From Entrophospora sp. SA101 (lineage: Eukaryota > Glomeromycota > Glomeromycetes > Entrophosporales > Entrophosporaceae), in the NCBI GenBank assembly GCA_958430865.1, contig CAUDNR010003334.1:146647-183515 (forward strand): a stretch of 36,869 nucleotides of DNA, read 5' to 3'. Numbering within the stretch: position 1 is the first letter of the stretch; each line of letters starts with the position of its first letter. Below the pieces are notes generated by a model that saw only the letters and a list, made by a program, of their open reading frames with translations, was not told where the DNA came from and did no database searches. Below, one piece after another: positions 20,449 through 33,396 of this stretch. Position numbers and translations under genes: made by a program.

Positions 20449-20915
20449 ATGAGTGATTATGATTATTCTACACTTCCTCTGACCAATAATTTTCATCAAC
20501 AATATTCCAATAAAAACACTTTAGATATAATACTATAAATTATCATAATCTAAATCAATATTCACCACCACTACCACCACAAAATACTCAAACGTTTCCA
20601 AATTATCAAAATATTGTTGCCGCTGCCGATGTCACCAATACTACCGCAAACGTCGACGCCACATTTGCCATTGCCAGCGGTAACAATATGAAACCTTCAG
20701 TCTCGACTCCATTATTAAATGATTCTTCTCACAAAAGCAATAATGATATTATTTGGTTCTTGGCACGTCTTGAAAAACGTATTGGCCAAATGGAAAAACA
20801 TAGAAATTTGCAAGCAACAATTTATCACAAAATAATATTTTCGATAATGGCCATTATAATTATAATAGTGATAATAGTAGTCAAGTATTTTACCAAATTT
20901 GGAAATCGAATCTAG
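20449..20915 (+). pseudogene. Small single-pass membrane protein gene with a frameshift
   Basis: The ATG at 20449 opens MSDYDYSTLPLTNNFHQQYS... and meets a stop at 20536. A second frame, open from just after a stop at 20511, continues through RYNTINYHNLNQYSPPLPPQ, an Ala/Thr/Asn-rich stretch, MKPSVSTPLLND, a charged helix (LARLEKRIGQMEKHRNLQ) and a strongly hydrophobic C-terminal span (FSIMAIIIIIVIIVV), ending KYFTKFGNRI at 20915. The two frames overlap without a GT-AG intron between them, suggesting a one-base deletion (or two-base insertion) near 20511-20536; an upstream exon ending in TATAG at ~20446 is another possibility. Intact, it would be ~155 aa, tail-anchored in type. Function unknown. 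It ends 39 bp before the inner edge of the arm. Confidence 0.55.
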
Positions 20916-20954
20916 AAAAATTGGAACCCCCTTGTTGATCAATTCATATATGTT

Positions 20955-20964
20955 NNNNNNNNNN
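20955..20964. other. Assembly gap, ten Ns
   Basis: Ten Ns, a common placeholder for a gap of unknown size. The last base before it (20954) is exactly the last base of the inverted-repeat arm, so contig end and repeat edge coincide. Confidence 0.98.
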
Positions 20965-21348
20965 GCCTAAATAAAAGTATATTGTTATCAACAAATTAAT
21001 TTACATGAATAAATATAGTAATGGTGATTCTGAATATACTTCTGTACTTAATAATAAGATTTGCACCAACATGGCATCAGCTGGCTTTCTAGATATTTGT
21101 TTGCAATATCTTCATACAAACATAACGGTCTAACATTTATGTTACTAACTGTTAAAAATTAAAAAAAAAGGATTTTAAGCCAATAATACTCCTATGTATT
21201 AAAAAAAAACTAGCATGTAAAGTTGCGTGGATCCCGGTGGATTCTTAAAATATATATTCAGAAGAATTATTTTGATTATTATTATTAGAATTTTTTTTAA
21301 AAAAATTTTATTTTCACAAAGCACGACATGTCACGTTAAATCGTTTGT
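20965..21348. other. Unique 384-bp spacer between the arms
   Basis: It has no counterpart left of the gap. No open frame or transposon end is visible. It joins the right arm directly at 21349. If the left contig were extended past the gap, a true contig-end artefact predicts the reverse complement of this segment there. Confidence 0.7.
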
Positions 21349-21387
21349 AACATATATGAATTGATCAACAAGGGGGTTCCAATTTTT

Positions 21388-21854
21388 CTAGATTCGATTT
21401 CCAAATTTGGTAAAATACTTGACTACTATTATCACTATTATAATTATAATGGCCATTATCGAAAATATTATTTTGTGATAAATTGTTGCTTGCAAATTTC
21501 TATGTTTTTCCATTTGGCCAATACGTTTTTCAAGACGTGCCAAGAACCAAATAATATCATTATTGCTTTTGTGAGAAGAATCATTTAATAATGGAGTCGA
21601 GACTGAAGGTTTCATATTGTTACCGCTGGCAATGGCAAATGTGGCGTCGACGTTTGCGGTAGTATTGGTGACATCGGCAGCGGCAACAATATTTTGATAA
21701 TTTGGAAACGTTTGAGTATTTTGTGGTGGTAGTGGTGGTGAATATTGATTTAGATTATGATAATTTATAGTATTATATCTAAAGTGTTTTTATTGGAATA
21801 TTGTTGATGAAAATTATTGGTCAGAGGAAGTGTAGAATAATCATAATCACTCAT
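21388..21854 (-). pseudogene. Right-arm copy of the frameshifted small membrane-protein gene
   Basis: Mirror of 20449-20915, with the same two overlapping frames and the same C-terminal span (FSIMAIIIIIVIIVV). The frameshift is present in both arms, so it predates the duplication or was copied with it in assembly. Confidence 0.55.
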
Positions 21855-23910
21855 ACCTATAATAAATAATAATATTCGATTTTATGTTTTTTGTTTTTTT
21901 GTTTTTTTTTATTATTATATATATATAAAATATATATTTTTGAATGATTTTATTTTTTTTTATAAAATTTGGGGTTATTTTATATAAGACACGATTTATC
22001 TATTACCATTAAACCGGAACATTTTCTTCTTATCTATATTAATGGGTACCAAAATTTGCATGAAAAGTAGTATATATATTATGGAAAGATTTAATGTATG
22101 TAAAAATACAAATGGCGTAAAAAACTCATTTGAAATACAGAAAATTTCTTTATCATAATACTTCTATCTATTGCAACTTCTGAAAAAATTGTACGAAACA
22201 AAGATTCTCTCTCCGTAGCACTGTTCTAGATTGAAAGTTTGTAATTGTAATATTTTTACCTATTAAAAAATTATGCAAAATAAACATATTAATATTCTAC
22301 AGATACCTCCCGCAATTAAATTGTTTAAAAGGTTTCTAAAAACCATCAAAATGAAAAAATCTTTATAAACTTTAATATAAAAAAAAGTAATATATAGCAA
22401 AAATTTTCGTTACATCGTTTCCTTTTTTATAGGAAAAAGGGCACCATAATAATAATATATGGACACTCTCGCGTTTATTAACAACTAAGTCATAAACTAT
22501 TTTTTGATTATCCGATAGTTTTATGTCTGATGAGTTATTATTATATTTGAAAAAGTCTATGATCTTTCTTTCCTTCCCTTTAATTTGACCGTTCACATTG
22601 TAAGAAGAAAAAGAACGTGAATAATGATAGGTATGATTATTAATTAACTAGATTGACGACGAGTGGCTGGCGATGACCGCCACCACCACTCTTATAAGAA
22701 GCTTGTACAGCCAAACCCTCGTTTTAACGAACTTCGTCCCAGTGAATTATAATTAAATTCGCGTTTCAACGAATTTTTAAAAATTTTGTTATTAATTATT
22801 AAATTTTCATTAAAGCTCCGCATTAGCCAGACAAGTTATCTGGCTCACAGGGAGTTTTAAGTTGAATATTTCTTTAGTAACAGTAATATTATTTTATATA
22901 CAGTATAATATAAAAGAAAAATATTGTAAATTGGATCAAGATTAAAATTAAAAAATTTCATCGATTTATTCTAGATTTCTGGTAAATTTTTTGTCACGTC
23001 CAAATAGCTTTTGATAATTCATCATTATATCTTTATTTTATTTTTTATATCATCTTTTTTATATAACTAGAATGGCTCTTATTAATAATTCCTGGGAAAC
23101 GGTTAAGCATTAAATTGCAAGAATTTAAAAAAGAAATCAACTTACCATCTAAAACTAAAGAAGAAAAGCCAGCGATTATTGAATTTGCTTGTTATCCATT
23201 AATACTATATTAATACTAAAGCTTGAATTTTCGGGTTTGAGCCTTACGAACAATCAAATATTCGAATTGTACGAGCCATGAAAACATTTACTATTTTTTA
23301 AAGGTTTTCAGTGTAAAGCTGTCCTTTTTTGAATTATACCCTCCTGTGTTTGATTTTCTTTGTTTACGGCCAATTCAATTTTTTATGTTTCATAAAAATA
23401 GTACGAGACAAAATTCTAGGTAGGTGCATTGCTTTTATAAAACTGATAATTCGCCACGTTGACTTTCAATTAAAATGACATCTTTGAGCATAAAACTTTT
23501 CGAATTAATTTTTCAAAAATTTATGCTTAATTTCAAAACGATATAATGTTTATTCAAGATGTATAATGTCAAATATTATAATGTGTGATTTTTTTTTTTT
23601 TTTTTTTTGAGCAAGAAATATAAATTTCGATCAAAAATTCTTTTATTATTATTATTATTATGTGCTTGATTATGATTCGAACCAGTTCTGTGTAATTGGT
23701 TATTTTGATAAAATTTAATTAAGGATTAAAAGTTAATCAAATATTTTCTTAATCAAAAAAAAAAAAAAAAAAAAAAATAAGCATTTGATTAACTTTTTCC
23801 AAATAATTAATTTTTCCATCAAAGTTACGAAAACTTTTATCTATTTAAAGAACAAAAAAATATTCCTCTCTATCCATCAAAAAACATCAAAAAAAATTTA
23901 TTAAATCAAA
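21855..23910. other. Right-arm intergenic (mirror of 18393-20448)
   Basis: Contains the mirrored helicase-like scrap (22372-22518, minus), the pogo-like end (from 22706) and the homopolymers of 20 T and 23 A, identical in length to the left arm. Confidence 0.5.
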
Positions 23911-24408
23911 ATGTTTATTATACGATTAATTTTTGTTATTTTGTTAACTCTAAGTCTAACAAATGCGTTGGCTTCTCTTCCTTCATCATCAATTACCACC
24001 ACTAACACTGAAAAAGAAGACTTACCCTATCTTAATGACGATCTAGAGGGACAAAATCATGGAGAAGATGACGAAAAAAATCATGGATCTTGTCTTTCTG
24101 ACACCTTTGGCAGTTGTATTGCACAAAATGCTGAAAATGAATCAATCGATTCATTACCATCATCTGATGAACCAAGCAGCAGTGATCATGATGATGAAAA
24201 TGTTAAAGATCAACAAGGCGGTCGTGGAGGTGGTGGAGGAGGTCGTGGAGGTCGTGGAGGTCGTGGAGGTCGTGGAGGAAGTGGAGGTCGTGGCAATCGT
24301 GGTTGTGTACGTTGTGTACGACGATGTACAAATAGATATAGAAGTTGTAATCGCATATTTAGATGTATTAGAGAATGTAGAAATAGAGGTGACGAGGACG
24401 ATGATTAG
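23911..24408 (+). CDS. Secreted cysteine-rich peptide precursor 2, right-arm copy
   Basis: Mirror of 17895-18392: a translation of identical length and sequence (165 aa) with signal peptide, acidic middle, RGG tract and six-cysteine basic tail. The repeat-coded Gly/Arg tract has the same unit number in both arms, which is unexpected if the copies had evolved separately for long. Confidence 0.78.
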   Translation: MFIIRLIFVILLTLSLTNALASLPSSSITTTNTEKEDLPYLNDDLEGQNHGEDDEKNHGSCLSDTFGSCIAQNAENESIDSLPSSDEPSSSDHDDENVKDQQGGRGGGGGGRGGRGGRGGRGGSGGRGNRGCVRCVRRCTNRYRSCNRIFRCIRECRNRGDEDDD

Positions 24409-27400
24409 AAAGTGTTAATAGTAATTTTGAATAAATAATAAAAATAAAATAAAACTATTTCCAAATTAAACTCAATAACAATAATAATAGCAATTGGCCT
24501 GAACAGTTTAAATCTAATAAAAAATCGTAGAAATTATATGTTCTAGCCATCAGATAAATTTAATTTGCCTTATTATCTTTGGCAAAGTTTTGATAAGTAT
24601 CATTAGAAATACTAGGGATGCCCGATGGATCGTTTAGGAGGAACATAATTATTATTCGATTGTTTTTATGGAATTCTTACCAACTCTAAATATTTGCCAC
24701 ATAGGTTCTGTATATATGATGACCCATTTAAAAAAGGTGAAGATTGTGAGGTTGTAAACCATGGACCAACCAATTGCCCGTTAATATTCACCACTGTCAG
24801 TGATTAATTTCGTATATAATCTCTATCATTAATTATCTTGATTAATTTCATATATTATCTTCATCGTTGGTTATCTTGGTAATTAATTTCGATGATGCTA
24901 AATATCGTTACATATCGTAAGATAATATCGAAAATTATCTTATTTCGTTAATTTTCGATTTTTTATTGAGATAAATGATGTATCTCGATATTTATTATTA
25001 TCCCCTAAAAGATTTCCTGATGTAGAAATTTTGCATGCATATTCTACAGGACCTAGGCTACAAGCTATATATGCTTATTATGTGTGTTTTTGCATTATTG
25101 ATTCTCTGTAGTGTACCATTTGATCTAATAAAATCTATTTGAATCTACTACTAAAACAAATAAACAAAAGGATAAATTTATTATTTATCAAAAAAAGAAA
25201 TAAAGAAACTTTAAAGTATATAAATATGGACTGAGATTGATGTATCAAAAAATTTTTTGCAAAATTAAACTTATACAATAAATATTTTGAATAAATTCTT
25301 TAAAAACAATGCTGTTTAAATTGACTACTGCTTGTGTGATCAATTCGATCATTAACACTAAAGGAACAAAATTAATGTTTCGCAATAAAAGCTATTTGTT
25401 TGTTTATTTATTGTTGTTTTTTTGATTTTAGTATTGATGCATGGTTTCTATTCATAATACATTTTATTCGTTTTATTCGTTTTATTCGTTTTATTAGTTT
25501 TATTTGTTTTATTTGTTTTATTTGTTTTATTCGCTTTATGCGTTTTATTCGCTTTATTCGTTTTATTCGTTTTATTCGTTTTATTCGTTTTATTCGTTTT
25601 ATTCGTTTTACTCAAATTGTTTGTTTTATTCGAGTAAACCTTATTTGAATAGAAACCTAACTACTGCTCAAGATTTATGATATTATTTTAGCACAAAGAG
25701 TTTTAGAAATATTTAACCAATAATTTAATTATAATATAAAAGAATTATTGGTTTATTAAATTAAGCAATAATTCACTAATAAAAAAGATTAATTTTAAAA
25801 GAATATCTGATAAATATTGACACTTTCAACATTTACTACTAGGCTTCTAGACTATATGATAAAAATACTAATATTATAGCATGGCGGACATTTGAATTTG
25901 TCACATGTGATAACTGACCTTTAAAACATATTAATATTAATATAGAGAATTTCTGGGTCACATTTGACCTTGAAAATACACAATTAATATTTGTTTATAA
26001 TTAATAAATTGTCTATAGGATAATCCTATTTTACCTCATCATTGATAAGATAGGTAAAAAATAATTTGATGCTGCTAAACTTAAAAATGAGTATAAAAGT
26101 TATATCAATGTTGGTCATGTAATGGTTATGCCAGCCATTGCAGTAACACCAACTTCTGTTTCACCCAACATTTTTCAGTTTGTTGATTATTGTTTTTAAT
26201 TGAAAACTTTTACCAGTGTCTACAAATAGCTTTAATTTTTAAATTATTCAATAACTGATGACAAAAAGAATATATAAATATATATTGAACAATCATTAAT
26301 GGTAATATTACCACCAGCACCAGTAAAACTACATTAAGGCCTTTTGTCAAAAACTATTTTTTGTTCACAATTTAATTCCTATAAACTAGGGATTGGTTTA
26401 TATCAAAAATTCAGATTCATTAAAATAGTCACTTTTGCTCATTGAAGAAGAATATGATTTATTTACTTTATTTTCATCATACTCTTTTTTTTTTTTTTTG
26501 AGATTCTTACTAAAGAACGTGTAACAATATTTTATTCATGCTATTTAAAATTAGAACTAGAATGAATGACAATGAATTGCAACAAGTCACAGCTGTCAAC
26601 ATTCTTTAAAAATAACTAGAATGATTACATGTTACATACTACCATCATCACCATCCTTTTTAAATAAATAACAAATCAATTTTGCTTCTTTTCTTTGTTA
26701 TATAGGACATCTATTATTATATATTTTTTTTTTGAGAGAGAAATAATCAAAAATCTATGAGTTTTGTTCTTTATATTTTCCTTTAGCAGGATAAGTAGGC
26801 GTTATTACACTCAGAACCAGATAGGGTGTTTGGTCAAGGGATGTTAATGCAATTCATATTCAGAAATTTTCAAGAGATCATTATATATTAAAATCAATTC
26901 TTTTTTTCGTTATTTTGTTGATATCTAAAGAAGGCAAATGATTGTTATACACATGATCAAAATGGGTTGGGGGTAAGCGAACGATATTAGCTAATATATG
27001 TCAGCGCCCTTATGAAGCAGATGCAAGTACACTAAATAACAACCTTTCAAACTTTACAAGTATATCCTTTTCACTTCAACATTCCCTGATCCATTCGAAG
27101 TAACAAATTTTATTCCTTGATGCAAATCATTACTAAAATGCCTGTTGGGCATGGTTTTCTCTTTACAAGGGGAAGAAAAATTATTAAACATACAAATAAG
27201 GCTCCTCATTTTCAAATCCAACCAATCTTTTAAACGATACAATGGCATATTTAAGTTAGGCAATCGGAATTCGCATCCAAACACCCAACCCGTATCTCAC
27301 GTGTATTAACAGTTTGGTAAAATAAAAAAATTTCTTGCGAATAGTTCCGATCCAACATTAGAAAATTTCCAACTATCAACTAACAACATGATCGTATTTC

Positions 27401-27743
27401 GGTGAAACTGTCTGTCTGCTATATGCAGTACCCTGTGCCTGCCTATAAACGAAATAATTAACAATGTGAGATTCATTTTTATTATATTGTTTAATACCAA
27501 TAAAAAAATCGGGGGCAGTAGCGCAAATAATTTGTTTAATTTGTGAAATTTAACTCAAAGATCGTTATATTTATTTATAAAGAAATAAAAAAAACTTTTT
27601 TAATCAAAGATTAAAAAAAGTAAATCAAATTAAGGTTTTCTTAATAAAATGTTTATAGATTAAAAATTTAGCTTCCATCAAACAAAAACATATAAAGATG
27701 GATGATAAATAATAATAATTATATTATTTATTCTAAAATTACA
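24409..27743. other. Right-arm intergenic (mirror of 14560-17894)
   Basis: Holds the mirrored dispersed repeat and 9-bp minisatellite (25357-25858), and the mirrored GGGTGTTTGG element (26824-27286). No gene seen. Confidence 0.5.
25357..25858. repeat. Dispersed repeat, right-arm copy of A
   Basis: Mirror of 16445-16946, with the 9-bp minisatellite at 25462-25632 on the opposite strand. It is inverted relative to the diverged copy B at 35322-35874. Confidence 0.82.
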
Positions 27744-28157
27744 ATGTTTATCATACGGTTAAATTTTATTTTTTTGTTAACATTATATCTAACAAATGCA
27801 TCAATCCCCTCTTCACCATCATCACCATCATCGCTACCTTTATCATTATCAGTTACCACCACCAATAAAGAAGATTCATCCTCTTGTCTTGAAGAGGTGG
27901 AAGAACAACAAAAATACAACAAGCGAGGTGAAGAAAATGCTACAAATGAATCGATTGGCGAAGACTATAATAGTGATGATCTTGATAGTGAAATTATCGA
28001 AAGTCAGCAAATTAGTAGGCGTCTTCGTATCGGTGTTGGTTTTCGAGGTAGAAGTAGCAGATGTAATGTTTGTGCACGATATTGTGTAAGAAGATATAGA
28101 TCTTGTAATCGAATCATTATTTGTATTAGTAGGCTTTGCGGAAGAGGTGAAATATAA
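27744..28157 (+). CDS. Secreted cysteine-rich peptide precursor 1, right-arm copy
   Basis: Mirror of 14146-14559; identical 137-aa translation from the Met at 27744, with the same alternative start 42 bp upstream at 27702. It converges with the oxidase copy that ends at 28315. Confidence 0.76.
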   Translation: MFIIRLNFIFLLTLYLTNASIPSSPSSPSSLPLSLSVTTTNKEDSSSCLEEVEEQQKYNKRGEENATNESIGEDYNSDDLDSEIIESQQISRRLRIGVGFRGRSSRCNVCARYCVRRYRSCNRIIICISRLCGRGEI

Positions 28158-28314
28158 TCGAGATAAACCTTTTAACGCACGCGTTTTATTTTTGAGGAAA
28201 ATTAAATAATCTAATTGTTCTTGTATTTACAAAATTAATAATAACATGCCTATATTACATAAATAAAAATAATAAATAATACATACACTATATATATATA
28301 TGTGTGCGCTAAAA

Positions 28315-30869
28315 TTAATTATGCAAAGGAACTAATAGAGGGAAATCCTCAACCCAACGAATAACAAAATCACGTATAGCAACATTCGGTAAATGAGCAA
28401 ATGTTTGATAAAATGAATTGTTTATAAAAGGTCTATCAAATGGATAACCCATAGGATGTTTATCAGGATATTTGTCTTTCCATTTCCTGCTACCACATAA
28501 TAATTGACTTCCACATGTTGGAGCAACCGGGACCCTGTCATCCTTACCATTCGATACATATACCATCATTTTAAATCGAAGACCTTGTTTTGTTCCTCTT
28601 GGGATTACCATATTGTATGGCCAACCACAACCACAAAATATTGTTTCAGCTTGTTTATCTATTGCCATAGCGTCTATTTCATCCTGGTATGTGGGCGTGA
28701 TCATGGTGGATTCCATTTGTTTAACAGATTTTTGTGCTGGCTTACGTATACCAATTGCCTGATCACTATCTTGTGATATTATTGTTTTCTCATATGGCTT
28801 CAATATTCTTTTGAATTTGTCAAATTCTATCCAGTGGACATATGAGTCCATAAATACTTCAGGAACAATAAAAACTCTGAATGTCACCGGCAGTGGCTTA
28901 ATTAACAATATTGGAGTGATGAGGTGAGTGAGAAAAATGTTCTATTAAATTACACTCAATATAATAATACCCATTGATCATCACTAATAATTTATATACT
29001 TACTTTAAAAGATAAATTTTCAATCCGGAAAAAAGTAAAGAATTCTCTAGGATATAAAAACTCAACAATTTCTGTATTATTAATATCTTCACGCCAAATA
29101 TGAACTCTTTTTTTCATAGTGGTTTGTAATTCATTGGTGAATCCGGTAACATTTACCAGTGGTTCATCAAAGTTTACACCGCCAATTGTATTCTTGGCAT
29201 AATTAAGCCATCCATCATGATCACCATTTTGATCAAGATTAAATAACTCATCTTTAAATCCAAGGAAAATATCACTATTTTTTATTTTCACTGGCGGAAT
29301 ATCATTACTGAACATATTTAATCCTAATCGAGTTTGCCATCTAACATAAATGTTGTCAATGTGACGATGCCATCTCCAAAATAGAGGGTCCCGACATCCT
29401 GCACGAGCACCAACCAAAACACCAGGTGGAGCAAAAGGATCATTAGGTGTCATAATATAAGCAAGCATGGCATGCCCAACATTATGTAGTGTCTGTTCAA
29501 TTTCAGCACCCAAATCAGCATTTCCATTAGAATCATTTAACAAGTTCAATGAGTGTGATTCAGTTTTATTGCCATCGATCCAATTCTCCACTTCTAACAA
29601 AGTATTTTCCAAATCCTTAACTGTAACAAAATTCGATTTTTCCTTTCCATCTCCATCAAATTCTAAAAAAATAATGATAATGTTTATTTTATATAAAAAT
29701 CATAATGTTATTATTATTATTAAATTAAATTATTGATTACTTGTGTCATGGAATTTTTGACCAGGAGGACGAGATGGAAAGTGAACATGCGATCCATTCT
29801 CGTCAACAGGTTCGTACAATTGAGAAGGAGGATAAAAGGCTTCAGGTATTGGATCTCGATAATTTTTCAAAGGTGTAACTTTTCCTACTCCGGCTGCAAG
29901 ACGTTCAGCATCATATCTAATAAAAATACAAATACAATTACGATTAAATAAGTATAAACGCCTTTTAATATGTTCATTAATGCTACCAATTAATTACCTT
30001 GCTAACATGAATCTGTGCATATAAATAAAACTTTCCCCTTCCCTATCTTTTTTTACACCATCAACTTCGTCAGCAGCAAAAACTATATGCCAATGTTCAT
30101 GATGGATACTAACAAGAGGATCGTTCCTCCACCAATACAAAGCATCTTTTACTGGAACTGATTTGTTTAATTTATTATCTTCAGAATTAACTATGCCAGT
30201 TGTCGGTGATGGCTGTGACGACTGTAATGGTGGCGTTGGCGATGATGATGATGATGATAACTGTGATGGTGATGAAGATGATGATGATGTCGATAAAATT
30301 TCATCACCATTAAAAGTTCTTGTAGATTGTTCTTCAATTGAACTACTACTACTTATTGGTGGCGCAGATGACACATCAGATGGTTTTATTGGCAGAGGTG
30401 AAGGCGATGATGTTTCTGATGGTGTTGAATTATTTAATTGTTCTTTTGGCTTTCTTTTCGAAGGTTCAACTATGCTTCGTTTTTTAAGTGTCAGATCATT
30501 GTCATCGTTTCCATCTTCTTCATTCTCTTCTGCATCTATATATTCGTCTCGAGCAACTTGTCGTTTATTTAGGTTTTCTCTAGGAATAAAATACATAAGA
30601 TTGTAACGTCGATGTAATTCTTGGTCGAAAGATTCTAATTCATCATCATCATCATCATTGTCATAGATATTGTAGTCTTCAAAGCTTTTTGATTTTGAGT
30701 TAAAAAACTTCGTACATAATGGCTAAAGAAGATTTTAATTAATTGATTGAATTGGAGAATAATTAGCAAAACATTTATTTGCTTGTCAAGAATGTATACT
30801 TACCGATAAATCAAGTATAACTCCATTCTGGATTTTTGTAAATTCGTCTTTGCATGTAGAAATTAACAT
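28315..30869 (-). CDS. Hemocyanin/prophenoloxidase-type oxidase, right-arm copy
   Basis: Mirror of 11434-13988. Exons in order of transcription: 30869-30804, 30722-29998, 29916-29741, 29662-29004, 28896-28315. The inferred protein is the same length, with the same copper ligands and the same Ser-repeat region. No difference from the left copy was seen in the translated exons. Confidence 0.86.
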
Positions 30870-32462
30870 ATTTTTTTTACGGTAAAAATAATAATAAAAT
30901 TAATTATTAGTACCGGAAAACGAAATGAAAAAAAATGTGTGTGATGTGTGTATGATGAATCCTTTTGTTGAATTGATGGCTGTGTAATTGAAAATTAATT
31001 AATTTTTAATTGTTACGGATATACAATAAATTCCATAATCGTTAATGTCATTCTATTCTAAAAATAATTTTTTTACAAAAATTCAAAGCCCCGAAGCCAT
31101 TCTTGGCATTGTTGTGCATATGTGAAATTCAAATTAGCCAATCAGAATTTCGTATTCAAACACCCTACCCCAAAATTTTAACTAATTCACATTATATATA
31201 TAATAAATAATTTCTTTTTTGCAGTGTTTTATCCACCCACGCCCATCACAAATGATCATGTTTTTCCTAAACTCGAACTATTTTTATCAAAATAATCCGG
31301 TTTTTTGCTAATGAAGAAATATCATACACAATAACATTGCAAACACAGTATGAAATCAAATCAACTATTCCCTTAACGGTAGGTAGCACATATGATAAAT
31401 AGGAAATATCAAACACAGTATGATGTATTTCATTGTATATTTTAGTGCTAAGGAATTTCTACCGGTCCTATAATTTCATATGACACAAAAATTGCTTTCT
31501 ATATACCTGATTTTGAATATGTATGGCTTATAACAAAGATTTTCTGCTATGCCCAGGACAGTCACACCACTTATTAAAAAAGTCTTTACCCAAATTTTCA
31601 GCCAAAAATCCAGATGTTACCTCAATTATAATCCGGCTTAGCCTCCAAGTAATTTCTATAGGCTAACTACGAAAACTTTCTGTTGATCTTTTTGTATTCC
31701 CAAGAATATCGTTAATTGCAATCATTTTAATCAAATTAGTGGAGCAATTAAAAATATATAAACCCGTGAGAAAACTAAGAGAAATAAAATCAAATGCAAT
31801 GGAACGATAATATTATTTACGGTCATGCCTCGTTTATATCCCTTTTCCCATGTGCTTTTAGGATAATTATATATGTAGAACATATAAAAAGTACTGCCTC
31901 TAACTTATCTCATCATCTAGCCGTCAGATTTAACCAGATAATCCAAATTGAACAATCTAAATTATTATACACAGGTAAACTTGACAAGTCGGGCATGAAT
32001 GGCGAGCATGGTGATCCGAGTTATAATTATCAAAACGCAATTCCTGCTAAAAAAAAATTTTGGACATCCCATTTATATAAATTACACAAAAACACAAAAA
32101 ATTACAAGCTTGTAGCTTAGGTTCTGAAGGTTAATGTATATAAACAAGTTTTAGAAAGGAAAAGTAATGGTTTTATTAATTGAAAAAGTAATGGTTTATT
32201 GTTTGTAAGAAAAAGTAATTGTCTACTAAGATCTCCTTCATTAATTGATCAAAAGGCAATAGTTCTTAGATATAACGATTTTATCTCGGTATAATAGATA
32301 ATAATGCATTATGATAAAAAAAAAAAAATATACATAGATTTTTTCTTATTCTTGTAAGTAATTATTAAATCCATCAGACACAAATTAAAAGAGAAAAAAC
32401 GGAAGGCTATCAGGTGTCATTGAAAGTAGAAAGGTTTTTACGGCATTGGAAAGAAAATAAAA
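30870..32462. other. Right-arm intergenic (mirror of 9841-11433)
   Basis: No gene seen beyond the unassigned 108-codon frame at 31794-32120 (plus). Confidence 0.45.
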
Positions 32463-33190
32463 TACAGTGAACCCTCCATAAGTGCACCCCCTTGGGAATG
32501 GATGAGAGCATGCGTTTATGGAGGGGAAGGATTTTATTGGTTGCACGTAATACTAATAAAAATTATTATTATTATTGTAGATATTTTTTTAATTACTATT
32601 ATTATTACATATTAATATTATTGTTGACTAAAAAATTGTTCCATTGTGGTTTGCTTCATTGAATTTTTTTTTTAAAAAAATTAATAAACTGCTCAAGGAC
32701 ATTAACTTGTCTTAATTGTTTTTAGAATTTTCTTATTTTATTTTGTTACTTTTATTAAACATAAAATTTCAAAAAAAAATTTGTGATCTTTTACCCTTTG
32801 TTTTTTTTAATTTCGCGTATATATAATTTTCTCCATTTGTGTATTTATCATTATTATTCTAATAACTCTTTGTCAATTAAAAAAAAAGAAGCAGCAAACA
32901 TTCATTTAATCCTTTATAAGCAATAGTAGCTTACTTCATCCTTTATTTTCCATTACTAATATTAAAAAAGAGGTAACAAAAATAATAAATAGATATAAAT
33001 AACGTTTAACACGAATTTATTTAGCAAATAAATCACGTAAAAGTCACGGGAGTGTATTTAGAGAGGGTGGTTTTATATGAACGGGGATGGGGGAAGACCG
33101 TGCAGTGCAGAATATGGAGGGTGTGCATTTATCTCTAATTCCCGAGGTTGGGAATGAGACATAGCATGCATTTATGGAGGGTTCATTGTA
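32463..33190. mobile_element. Non-autonomous TA-flanked element, right-arm copy
   Basis: Mirror of 9113-9840, with termini CAGTGAACCCTCCATAAGTG and, inverted, CAATGAACCCTCCATAAATG, flanked by TA. Confidence 0.75.
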
Positions 33191-33396
33191 CGCTCATTGA
33201 TCTGCAAGTCACAAAAGAATTTCCAAAAATTAAGTTTAACAAAAGTTTATTTTCAACATCTCCTCAACATCAACATCAACATCAACATCAACATCAACAT
33301 GCCATGTTGACTTCTCTCTTCCCTTCTCGATATGATCAATAGAGAGTATTTATCACAACGCAACCAACTTCGTGAAACTGCAAATTCCTTTTTATA

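Larger units (their letters stand above)
8907..20954 (+). repeat. Left arm of a 12,048-bp inverted repeat
   Basis: Position p pairs with 42303-p in the right arm (21349-33396). I matched the outer edge base by base (8907 pairs with 33396; 8906 mismatches) and the inner edge (20954 pairs with 21349). All coding frames pair at the same offset, so there is no net insertion or deletion, and the 23-T run at 18526-18548 and 20-A run near 18695-18714 have the same length in both arms. I found no mismatch, though I did not compare every base. The arm holds one oxidase gene, two secreted-peptide genes, one broken membrane-protein gene and several repeats. It could be a real recent palindrome or an assembly duplication. 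Confidence 0.95.
21349..33396 (-). repeat. Right arm of the 12,048-bp inverted repeat
   Basis: Reverse complement of 8907-20954 (p pairs with 42303-p). All features of the left arm recur here on the opposite strand. The outer edge is at 33396; the flank beyond (GATAAATCACAAAAAAGACA) is unrelated to the left flank. Confidence 0.95.

Noticed and set aside
8907..33396. Organellar or linear-plasmid terminal inverted repeat
   Set aside because: The arms hold nuclear-type spliced genes and lie inside a longer scaffold with nuclear-type flanks on both sides; nothing suggests telomeric or plasmid ends.
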